A stretch of DNA of 7,064 nucleotides, taken from the NCBI GenBank assembly GCA_025935595.1, contig JAICUZ010000138.1, positions 1 to 7,064 of the forward strand. The letters run 5' to 3'. The position numbers and the translations under genes were made by a program. The notes beneath the pieces were generated by a model, which did no database searches, was not told where the DNA came from, and worked only from the letters and a program-made list of their open reading frames with translations. Position 1 is the stretch's first letter, and every line of letters starts with the position of its first letter. Positions 1-5,130 of the stretch are shown here, in pieces. The stretch is from Burkholderiales bacterium (GTDB taxonomy: Bacteria; Actinomycetota; Thermoleophilia; Gaiellales; Gaiellaceae).

Positions 1-1
1 C

Positions 2-943
2 GAGATGTTCGTCGACCTCTCGACGCCGACCGAGGCGGACCTCCAGGTCGGATTCGCGCTCGAGCCGGCACGCGCCCACCACTACTCGAACCTCGCCTTC
101 GGTCTCCTCGGCCGCGTGGTCGCCGCGAAGAGCGGCATGTCGTACATGCAATACGTCGACGAGCACGTGATCCAGCCGCTCGGGCTCGAGCGCACGACCT
201 GGGAGGCCGCCGCCCCGCGCGCGCAGGGCTACCTCGTCGACGACTACGCGCGCACGGTCTGGGCGGAGCCGGAGCTCGATCTCGGCGGAGTCGCTGCAAT
301 GGGGCAGCTCTGGTCGACGGTCGAGGACCTCGGCGCCTGGGCGACGTTCCTCGCGCGTGGCGCGGACGGCGTCCTCGATCCGACCACGGTCGAGGAGATG
401 TGGTTTCCGCAGGTCATGTACTACCCGGACGACTGGGTGCTCGGCTGGGGGCTCGGATTGATGCTCTACAACCGGGGCGGGACGATCTTCGGCGGACACG
501 GCGGCGCGATGCCCGGCCACCTCGCCGGCGTGTACATCAACCGTAAGACCCAGATCGGCGCCGCCGCGTTGACGAACTCCGGCTCGCGCGCCGACATGGA
601 CGGGTTCGCGATCGAGCTCGCGCAGAAGGCCATGGAGCTGTGGCCCGAGCCGATCGAGGCGTGGCAGCCCGAGCTAGAGCCGCCGGCGGAGGTGCGGACG
701 CTCCTCGGCGTGTGGTGGTCCGAAGGTACGCAGTTCGTGTTCACGTGGGAGCAAGCTTCGTTGCGCGCCAAGATGGCCGGATCACTGCCGGGACGCGGCG
801 AGACGACCTTCGAGCGTGACGGTGACGGCTGGGTCGCATCAGCCGGCCGCGAACGGGGCGAGCGCCTGCGTGTCGAGGGCGAGCAGCTCGTGTGGGCGGG
901 CTACCCGTTCACGCGGGCACAGCAGCCGTTCGCGGCCGGCTAG
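2..943 (+). CDS. Serine hydrolase, beta-lactamase / penicillin-binding-protein-like family (5' partial)
   Basis: This is the C-terminal part of a serine hydrolase of the class C beta-lactamase / DD-peptidase-like (Pfam Beta-lactamase) superfamily. Counting from the first Met in the window (base 5), a YxN-type motif is visible at residues 27-29 (HYSNLAFG). It is followed by the family's 'QPLGLERTTW' helix region at about 57-66. A C-terminal HGG triad (FGGHGG, His about 165) fits the third active-site motif (KTG/HxG). The SxxK motif with the nucleophilic Ser is absent, because the reading frame is open to the left edge and the gene starts outside the window; the ATG at 5 is internal. Residues about 220-312 form a separate beta-rich tail, as in many esterase-like members. 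The substrate cannot be told: peptidase, esterase and beta-lactamase activities all occur in the family. The gene ends 5 bases before the convergent CHRD gene, with no obvious terminator hairpin between them. Confidence 0.88.
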   Translation, partial: EMFVDLSTPTEADLQVGFALEPARAHHYSNLAFGLLGRVVAAKSGMSYMQYVDEHVIQPLGLERTTWEAAAPRAQGYLVDDYARTVWAEPELDLGGVAAMGQLWSTVEDLGAWATFLARGADGVLDPTTVEEMWFPQVMYYPDDWVLGWGLGLMLYNRGGTIFGGHGGAMPGHLAGVYINRKTQIGAAALTNSGSRADMDGFAIELAQKAMELWPEPIEAWQPELEPPAEVRTLLGVWWSEGTQFVFTWEQASLRAKMAGSLPGRGETTFERDGDGWVASAGRERGERLRVEGEQLVWAGYPFTRAQQPFAAG

Positions 944-948
944 AACCA

Positions 949-1368
949 TCATCCGTCGCTGCGCAACTGCCCGCGCAGCGCGCCGCCGGGGTACTTCCCG
1001 TTGTGCACGTTGACGTAGTACGCCGATGGACGCCGCTCGATCGCGGCTGCGATCGCCGCCGTGGTCGTGGTGCAGCCCTTCGCCTTGAACACCTTCCCGA
1101 ACGGCACGACGACCGGTCCTGCCACGCCGGGTCCGCCCTTGTGGATGTGTGCCGCCACGATCGTCTGCACGCGAGAGACCTTGATCTCCCAGCAGACGCG
1201 TCGGCCGGTGATCTTCACCTCGGCCGTGCCGCGGCCGTCTGGATCACCCTTCGGCGTCTCCGCCTTGCCGGTGAGCGTTGCGTGCAGCGAATTGCTTCTC
1301 TGTGCTGCGGCAGTCGCCCCGCTCGCGACGGCGAGCGCGACCAGAAACGTCAGACCCACGTACCTCAT
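949..1368 (-). CDS. Secreted CHRD-domain protein
   Basis: This small exported protein of 139 residues consists of a signal peptide and one CHRD domain. Residues 1-22 look like a Sec signal peptide: a short basic start, a hydrophobic core (GLTFLVALAVA) and an Ala-rich cleavage region near ATAAAQ. The mature part carries CHRD hallmarks: 'AHIHKGGPGVAGPVVVPF' at about 73-90 and 'YYVNVHNGKYPGGALRGQL' at about 117-135. CHRD domains were named from chordin, and their bacterial function is poorly known. Two cysteines (59 and 99) in the mature part could form a disulfide in the extracytoplasmic space. The ATG start is supported by an AAGGGAG Shine-Dalgarno sequence (complement of 1374-1380), 5 bases from the start. 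The gene lies downstream of the Ca2+/H+ antiporter on the same strand with a 74-base gap, so it could be cotranscribed or have its own promoter. Confidence 0.88.
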   Translation of the reverse strand: MRYVGLTFLVALAVASGATAAAQRSNSLHATLTGKAETPKGDPDGRGTAEVKITGRRVCWEIKVSRVQTIVAAHIHKGGPGVAGPVVVPFGKVFKAKGCTTTTAAIAAAIERRPSAYYVNVHNGKYPGGALRGQLRSDG

Positions 1369-1442
1369 CTCGGCTCCCTTTCTCTTTGGGGACGCCGGGG
1401 ATACCGCGGAACGAGCTCGAGCGGTTTGCGGGAACCTACGGG

Positions 1443-2474
1443 TCAGGCGAGCAGGTACGAGATGACGACGGCGCCGTAGACGCCGACGAGCAGGAAGCCC
1501 TCCCAGCGTCGCGACTTACCGTCGGCAACGACGAATGCGGCGAAGAGCGCAGCTGCGGCCATGGTCACGATCTCGATCACGCGGAACGAAAGCGGGAGGC
1601 CTCGGCCGACGATCCACGAGAGCAGGCAGACCGCCGGCGCAACGAAGACCGCGACCTGCATCGACGATGTGATGGCGATCTCGGTCGCGAGCGTCGTGTT
1701 GCCGCGACGCGCGATCACGACCGCGCCGCCGTGCTCGGCGGCGTTGCCGACGATCGCGACGATCACGACCGCGATGAAGAACTCGTTCAGGCCGACCGCC
1801 TTGCCGAACTGGTCGAGCGAGTGCACGAGGATCTCGGACACCATTGCAGTGGCCGCCGTGGCGGTGGCGAGCACGGCGAGCGAACGCTTCAACGACCACG
1901 CGTGCGCCGCGGGCTCCACGCGCTCCGCGGCGCGGTGGATGCGCAGGTTCTGCCAGGTGATCGCGAGATATGCGAACAGCAGGACGGCGGAGATCGGGAT
2001 GGAGAGGATGAAGAGCGAATGCCGCTCGTTCGAGCCTCCGCTCCACGCGAACGCGGACGGAATCGTGAGCACCGCGACGGCGCCGAACACCGCGAAGAGC
2101 TGCCAGCGGAGCGAACGCGCGTCCACGTCCCCGTCACCGCCCGCAATCATCGCGGCGCCGAGCACGAGCAGGATGTTCGAGACCACCGATCCGGTCAGCG
2201 AGCCGCGCACGACGCCGGGCAACGCGCCGGCGACGGCGAACAGCGCGATGATCAACTCAGGAGCATTACCGAAGCTCGCGTTCAGGAAGCCACCTACGCC
2301 GGGACCGGTGTGCTCGGCCGCGTGCTCCGTCGCCTCGCCGATCAGCCACGCGAGCGGAACGAGTGCGACCGCGGCGAGGACGAACAGCGTCGTCTCGTCG
2401 AGGTGGAAGACGAACCGGGCGACGATCGCCACGGGTGTGAGCACGAGGCTTCCCCACAGGATCCTGCGCGCCAC
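1443..2474 (-). CDS. cax: Calcium/proton exchanger, CaxA/ChaA type (CaCA superfamily)
   Basis: This integral membrane antiporter of 343 residues should exchange cytosolic Ca2+ (or another cation) for protons. Both duplicated alpha-repeat signatures of the CAX family are present: GNAPELIIALFA (69-80, acidic Glu73) and GNAAEHGGAVVIA (243-255, acidic Glu247). These Glu residues are the ion-binding positions in the family. Other family features are GEATEHAAEHTG (46-57) and GSVVSNILLVLG (95-106). Hydrophobic segments fill nearly the whole chain, with a polar central loop at about 176-197, consistent with the usual ten or eleven helices. The length is normal for a bacterial CAX. The start is GTG at 2474, with AAGGT a few bases upstream as a possible ribosome-binding site. 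Ion specificity (Ca2+, Na+ or K+ against H+) cannot be read from sequence alone. The gene is divergent from the HAD gene, 19 bases away. Confidence 0.93.
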   Translation of the reverse strand: MARRILWGSLVLTPVAIVARFVFHLDETTLFVLAAVALVPLAWLIGEATEHAAEHTGPGVGGFLNASFGNAPELIIALFAVAGALPGVVRGSLTGSVVSNILLVLGAAMIAGGDGDVDARSLRWQLFAVFGAVAVLTIPSAFAWSGGSNERHSLFILSIPISAVLLFAYLAITWQNLRIHRAAERVEPAAHAWSLKRSLAVLATATAATAMVSEILVHSLDQFGKAVGLNEFFIAVVIVAIVGNAAEHGGAVVIARRGNTTLATEIAITSSMQVAVFVAPAVCLLSWIVGRGLPLSFRVIEIVTMAAAALFAAFVVADGKSRRWEGFLLVGVYGAVVISYLLA

Positions 2475-2479
2475 CCGGC

Positions 2480-2486
2480 TACCTTA
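2480..2486. promoter_or_regulatory. Candidate shared -10 element (TACCTTA) between cax and the HAD gene
   Basis: The 19-base gap between the divergent starts contains TACCTTA, of the symmetric form TANNNTA. Read rightward it gives TACCTT with 8 bases to the HAD ATG. Read leftward it gives TAAGGT with 6 bases to the antiporter GTG. Both distances would put the transcription start at or next to the start codon. No convincing -35 element was found on either side. On the minus strand the AAGGT also resembles a Shine-Dalgarno sequence, so its role there is ambiguous. This is an inference from motif and spacing only. Confidence 0.4.
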
Positions 2487-2493
2487 GCGGCGG

Positions 2494-3153
2494 ATGATCG
2501 ACGCGGTCCTCTTCGACTGGAACAACACGCTCGTCAGCTTCGAGTGGGATGACGACCTCGTCGAGGTCGGCCACCGGGCCGGGCTCGGGCATGACGACTC
2601 CGCCTTCACCGCGCGGTGGCGCGAGGCGATGCTTGGAGGTCAAAACGGCGACCGCCGCTACGCCGACATCCTGCGCCAGCTCGGGGTGGTCGATCCCGAC
2701 GCGTTCATCGACGCAGAGCACGAGGTGTGGCGACCTGCTCACTCGGTGCTCGCCTCCGCACAGGCGCTGCTCGAGGCGCTTCGCACGCGAGGCATCAAGA
2801 CGGGCCTCGTCGCGAACTCATGGCCCGACCCGGGCCGCGTGCTGCGCCGAGATGCCGAGGCGTTCGGGCTGGCCGAGCTGCTCGACGTGCTCGTGTACTC
2901 CGAGGAGCTCGGACGTCGGAAGCCCGACCCGGAGATCTTCCTGCATGCGTGCCGGCAGTTGGAGGTCGAGGCAGCTGCCACGATGTACGTGGGCGACAAT
3001 CTCGTCACCGATGTGCAAGGTGCCGGGGATGTGGGCATGACCACGGTCCAAGCGCTGTGGTTCAGAGCAGACGACACTCCCGGGATCGAGGCGGACTTCA
3101 TGGCGTTCACGCCGATGGACGTGCTGAATGCGGTGCTCCGCCTAGCTCGCTGA
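2494..3153 (+). CDS. HAD-superfamily hydrolase (phosphoglycolate-phosphatase-like), variant motif I
   Basis: This 219-residue protein has the four HAD motifs in order. Motif I is FDWNNT (7-12) with the nucleophile Asp8. Motif II is VANS (106-109) with Ser109. Motif III is Lys143 in GRRKPDPEIF, and motif IV is GDNLVTD (167-173) with Asp168 and Asp173. A helical C1-type cap lies between motifs I and II (about 18-85), as in phosphoglycolate phosphatase, beta-phosphoglucomutase and haloacid dehalogenase relatives. The reaction is probably hydrolysis of a small phosphorylated metabolite in the cytosol; the substrate is unknown. The second Asp of the usual DxDxT motif is Asn10 here. That residue is normally the general acid/base in phosphatases, so activity may be altered. 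The ATG at 2494 is directly followed by the conserved hydrophobic strand (IDAVLFD). No Shine-Dalgarno sequence is evident, which fits a leaderless message. Confidence 0.9.
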   Translation: MIDAVLFDWNNTLVSFEWDDDLVEVGHRAGLGHDDSAFTARWREAMLGGQNGDRRYADILRQLGVVDPDAFIDAEHEVWRPAHSVLASAQALLEALRTRGIKTGLVANSWPDPGRVLRRDAEAFGLAELLDVLVYSEELGRRKPDPEIFLHACRQLEVEAAATMYVGDNLVTDVQGAGDVGMTTVQALWFRADDTPGIEADFMAFTPMDVLNAVLRLAR

Positions 3154-3177
3154 GGCGCGAAAGTCAAGTCTTGCGGG

Positions 3178-3197
3178 TGTCCGCGACCGTTCGGACA
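3178..3197. repeat. Inverted repeat TGTCCG-N8-CGGACA upstream of the cysteine-rich gene
   Basis: Perfect 6-base arms at 3178-3183 and 3192-3197 are separated by 8 bases. They end 8 bases before the ATG of the downstream gene, within the 52-base gap after the HAD gene. The repeat overlaps a weak -10-like GACAAT (3194-3199) whose partner 17 bases upstream is TTGCGG (3171-3176). The geometry suggests an operator, but 6-base arms in GC-rich DNA can arise by chance. Confidence 0.3.
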
Positions 3198-3205
3198 ATG
3201 TTCGT

Positions 3206-3610
3206 ATGACGCCAGAGCAGATGGCCGCACCGGCGCTGCCGCTCCACCCTCAAGACGAGATGGAGTGTCGCCGCTGCGGCGTCCACTGCGACAAGGTCGT
3301 CCATCCTGGCGCGTGTCTCGCGCGGGGTTGCCCGTTCGTCTACTCGTACGAGGCGTGGGGGCACACGTACGTCGGGTGCATGCAGAAGGTGTACGAGGTC
3401 GAGATCGACCTCGACATGCTGCGCGCCGCCGAGGCGCGGAAGCCCGGCTTCGGCGCGATCCGCGCGGTGCGCCGTCCGTTGCCGATGTGCAAGGCGGAGG
3501 TGGAGCGGACGTATGAGTCGCGGCTCGACGAGGAGCTCGGCTGCATCAATCCCGAGTTCGACGAGCTACCCGTCGGTGTTCCGACCTTCCGCGTGTTCGC
3601 GCGCCTCTAG
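3206..3610 (+). CDS. Cysteine-rich protein of unknown function (possible metal-binding)
   Basis: I do not recognise this 134-residue protein. It has no signal peptide or membrane segment, so it is probably cytosolic. Eight cysteines lie at 21, 24, 28, 37, 42, 58, 95 and 113. The first three form C-x2-C-x3-C (ECRRCGVHC), followed by C37 and C42 (CLARGCPF). With His27 and His33 nearby, this arrangement suggests a zinc site or an iron-sulfur cluster. A Tyr/Trp-rich stretch (VYSYEAWGHTYVG, 45-57) precedes C58. The coding potential is convincing because the GC-rich third-position pattern holds throughout and the frame fills the gap between neighbours. Start choice is uncertain: Met6 and Met19 are alternatives, and no Shine-Dalgarno sequence is visible before Met1. 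The gene lies 52 bases after the HAD gene on the same strand and could be cotranscribed. Its stop overlaps the convergent DUF4349 gene by 4 bases (CTAG). Confidence 0.78.
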   Translation: MTPEQMAAPALPLHPQDEMECRRCGVHCDKVVHPGACLARGCPFVYSYEAWGHTYVGCMQKVYEVEIDLDMLRAAEARKPGFGAIRAVRRPLPMCKAEVERTYESRLDEELGCINPEFDELPVGVPTFRVFARL

Positions 3611-4557
3611 ATCTGGAGGAGCGCGTTCTCCCGGCGCCGACGGACGACGCGGATGCCCAGCCAGAGCAGCACAAGGAGCACCGCGCCCGGCGCGCCGATC
3701 GCGAGCGCGTAGACGACGCCGATCCCCAGCCAGGTCAGCGCGACCCCGACGCCGTGCAGAGGACCGTGCTTGTGCTGGGCGACGATGACGGGCGGTGTCT
3801 CCAGGTGCAGGGAGACGGTGGCGTAATGGGCGTTCCGCCTGGTCGTCGCCTCTCCGCGCTGCAGGCGCTCGATCCGCGTCACGAGGGCGGCGATGCGACG
3901 GTCGTTCTCGTCGCTTCTCGGTTGCGTCCGTAGCGCCGCGACCTGCTTCTGCAGTCGCGCGATCTCGCGATCGGTGTTGTTGAGGAGCGCCGTCTGGTCG
4001 ACGGTCGATACGTTCTCGTCGGTGATCGTCCCGATCTGCGCCAGCTCGGCCATCGCCTTCTGGATGCGCGAACGAGGGATGCGGAGCTTGAGGTCGGCGA
4101 CCGCGCTGCTGCCGTGCGTCTCGGCGTGTACCGACTGCGAGTAGCCGCCGAGCGACGTCGTGATGCGCAGCGCGCGCTTGACACCGTCGGAGACGTCGTG
4201 GGCGCGCTCGACGCGGAGCGAGAGCGTCGCGTCGTAGGTCTGCACGCGGTTCTTCGGCGACGGGACGGCAAAGGCCTTCGCCGCGCGGTCGGTGGCTGCG
4301 CCGACGTTCGGTGCGAGCGTCACCGGCGGGCGTCCAAATTCAAGTGCCGTTTGCTGGTGCTCGGCCGGGCGGGTGAAGACGATCGTCGCCGCGATCGCGG
4401 CCGCGACGGGCACGAGAACGACGAGCGAGCGGCGCCAGGTGAAGCGGCGCGGGGGTGCCGGCGCGCCGGCCGCGACCAACCGGACGCGTTCGCGGACTTC
4501 GGGTGGGGCTTCGACATGCGCGGCGCGCAGCTCCGCGACCAGATCACGCTGCGACAT
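3607..4557 (-). CDS. Membrane-anchored DUF4349 protein, probable anti-sigma factor
   Basis: This 316-residue protein begins with about 43 cytoplasmic residues that are charged and partly helical (SQRDLVAELRAAHV). A transmembrane helix follows at about 44-61 (SLVVLVPVAAAIAATIVF), then a large extracytoplasmic DUF4349-type domain at about 100-255. Recognisable DUF4349 parts are LKLRIPRSRIQKAMAELAQIG (residues 156-176, Leu to Gly), TDENVSTVDQT (179-189) and a coiled-coil stretch with 'DREIARLQKQVAALR' (196-210) and 'RIAALVTRIERLQRG' (221-235). A long hydrophobic region at 270-305 forms one or two further helices before a basic tail. The start overlaps the end of the sigma factor gene by 14 bases, and a strong GAGGAGG ribosome-binding site lies 6 bases upstream, which suggests coupled translation. 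From this context I infer that the short N-terminal part holds the sigma factor at the membrane and the outer domain senses an unknown signal. It lacks the HxxxCxxC zinc anti-sigma motif, so the anti-sigma role rests on position and topology. Confidence 0.85.
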   Translation of the reverse strand: MSQRDLVAELRAAHVEAPPEVRERVRLVAAGAPAPPRRFTWRRSLVVLVPVAAAIAATIVFTRPAEHQQTALEFGRPPVTLAPNVGAATDRAAKAFAVPSPKNRVQTYDATLSLRVERAHDVSDGVKRALRITTSLGGYSQSVHAETHGSSAVADLKLRIPRSRIQKAMAELAQIGTITDENVSTVDQTALLNNTDREIARLQKQVAALRTQPRSDENDRRIAALVTRIERLQRGEATTRRNAHYATVSLHLETPPVIVAQHKHGPLHGVGVALTWLGIGVVYALAIGAPGAVLLVLLWLGIRVVRRRRENALLQI

Positions 4558-5020
4558 GGAGTGCCTCCTCGAGTTTCTTCAGCGCCCGGTTCAGGCGCGT
4601 CGTGCAGTTGGTGGCGGAGATGCCGAGAATCCGTGCCGCCGCACCTGCGTCGAGGTCGAGCAGGACGCGCAGGGCGACCACTTCGCGCTCGCCGGCGGTA
4701 AGCCGTGCGAGCGCCATTTCGAGGTCGGGAGAAAGTCCCTCGGCGAAGCGGAAGTCGATCGCCTCCGGGGGAGCGGCGAGCTCCTCGCGCCGCGTGCGCC
4801 GCCGTTCGGAACGGAAGTGGTCCAGCGCCACCGTGCGCGCCACCTGGCAGAGCCAGGTACGTACGGATCCGCGGTCCGGGTCGAAGCGGTGCCAGAGGCG
4901 CAGCGCACGTTCGAAGGTGACGGCGGTGAGGTCCTCCGCCGCGAAGCGGTCCGACGTGAACCACGCCAGGTAGCCGTAGACGTCGTCGAGGTGAGCCTCC
5001 GCGGCCTGCTGAAACGTCAT
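4544..5020 (-). CDS. RNA polymerase sigma factor, ECF subfamily (sigma-70 family)
   Basis: This 158-residue, two-domain sigma factor is of the extracytoplasmic-function type. Region 2 spans about 5-75, with AAEDLTAVTFERAL (27-40) in the core-binding helix and GSVRTWLCQVARTVALDHFRSERRR (51-75) in the -10 recognition helices. Region 4 spans about 97-153; LTAGEREVVALRVL (107-120) leads into a helix-turn-helix, GAAARILGISATNCTTRLNRALKKL (126-150), which reads the -35 element. There is no extra C-terminal domain, and the length is normal to slightly short for the family. The stop TGA (4544-4546) lies inside the start of the DUF4349 gene, so the two are almost surely one operon. The ATG at 5020 gives a standard N-terminus and has only a weak purine run before it. 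Candidate promoter and repeat elements lie just upstream. The ECF group and regulon cannot be assigned from sequence alone. Confidence 0.93.
   Translation of the reverse strand: MTFQQAAEAHLDDVYGYLAWFTSDRFAAEDLTAVTFERALRLWHRFDPDRGSVRTWLCQVARTVALDHFRSERRRTRREELAAPPEAIDFRFAEGLSPDLEMALARLTAGEREVVALRVLLDLDAGAAARILGISATNCTTRLNRALKKLEEALHVAA
4564..4570 (-). promoter_or_regulatory. Strong ribosome-binding site (GAGGAGG) for the DUF4349 gene
   Basis: The complement of 4564-4570 reads GAGGAGG, a near-perfect Shine-Dalgarno sequence 6 bases before the ATG at 4557. It lies inside the sigma factor coding region and fixes the DUF4349 start. It contrasts with the sigma, HAD and cysteine-rich genes, which have no clear Shine-Dalgarno sequence. 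Confidence 0.8.
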
Positions 5021-5027
5021 CTCTCGT

Positions 5028-5057
5028 GTTGTACGCCGACCGTGGACGGTTTGTCAC
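5028..5057 (-). promoter_or_regulatory. Candidate housekeeping-type promoter of the sigma factor gene
   Basis: On the minus strand GTGACA (5057-5052) matches the -35 consensus TTGACA at 5 of 6 positions. TACAAC (5033-5028) matches TATAAT at 4 of 6. The spacer is 18 bases. Only 7 bases separate the -10 from the ATG, so transcription would begin at or next to the start codon and give a leaderless message. I found no ECF-type GGAAC-N16-CGTC promoter in the gap, so autoregulation through its own sigma is not supported. Confidence 0.4.
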
Positions 5058-5065
5058 ATAACCGT
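5046..5065. repeat. Inverted repeat ACGGTT-N8-AACCGT around the sigma-gene -35
   Basis: Perfect 6-base arms at 5046-5051 and 5060-5065 enclose 8 bases that contain the candidate -35 hexamer of the sigma gene. A protein bound here would block that promoter, so it is a possible operator. The short arms limit confidence. Confidence 0.35.
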
Positions 5066-5067
5066 AA

Positions 5068-5130
5068 CTCTGACGTTCGTCTGACGTTCGTCTGACACGC
5101 GTCTGACGCAGCGTCAGACGCCCGTCAGAC
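5068..5130. repeat. Phased array of six GTCWGAC-type heptamers
   Basis: Heptamers begin at 5068 (CTCTGAC, one mismatch), 5079, 5090 and 5101 (GTCTGAC), and 5113 and 5124 (GTCAGAC). Steps are 11, 11, 11, 12 and 11 bases, about one helical turn. Each unit is itself a pseudo-palindrome, GTC-W-GAC. The first units are true direct repeats of TCTGACGTTCG. The last unit covers the nfo stop codon (5125-5127). The array lies between nfo and the sigma gene, upstream of the candidate sigma promoter. It could be a multi-site operator, an activator array or a genome-wide intergenic repeat; the sequence alone does not decide. Confidence 0.8.
5090..5130. terminator. Long palindrome just after nfo (possible terminator hairpin without a U-tract)
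   Basis: The region is symmetric about base 5110. Perfect 11-base arms, GCGTCTGACGC (5099-5109) and its complement (5111-5121), flank a single base. After two mismatched positions on each side, a further 7 bases pair (5090-5096 with 5124-5130). In nfo mRNA this would fold into a strong GC-rich hairpin starting at the stop codon. No run of U follows on the minus strand, so a classic intrinsic terminator is not shown. It may instead slow transcription or decay, or simply reflect the repeat array. Confidence 0.45.

Noticed and set aside
5..943. Complete short serine hydrolase starting at base 5
   Set aside because: The frame is open to the window edge and the SxxK nucleophile motif is missing, so the true start is outside the window.
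1278..2552. Long + strand open frame of 424 codons opposite the antiporter
   Set aside because: Its product is a low-complexity Arg/Asp/Glu/His-rich chain with no domain, and it lies antisense to a clear CAX gene. It is a typical shadow frame in GC-rich DNA.
4292..5095. + strand open frame opposite the sigma/DUF4349 genes
   Set aside because: It spans the control region and two well-supported genes, and its product is Arg/Ala-rich with no domain. It is a shadow frame.
5066..5124. ECF autoregulated promoter (GGAAC-N16-CGTC) before the sigma gene
   Set aside because: GAAC and CGTC occur only as parts of the repeat units, at spacings (10 or 26 bases) that do not fit.
5068..5130. The GTCAG core resembles the GTCRG core of the mycobacterial PafBC (LexA-independent damage response) motif, and a repair gene is adjacent
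   Set aside because: The spacing from the GTCAG units to a TANNNT hexamer is not the 8 bases expected, flanking bases do not match, and the array lies downstream of nfo rather than in its promoter.
5068..5130. CRISPR-like array
   Set aside because: Units are only 7-11 bases with no unique spacers, and no cas genes are present.
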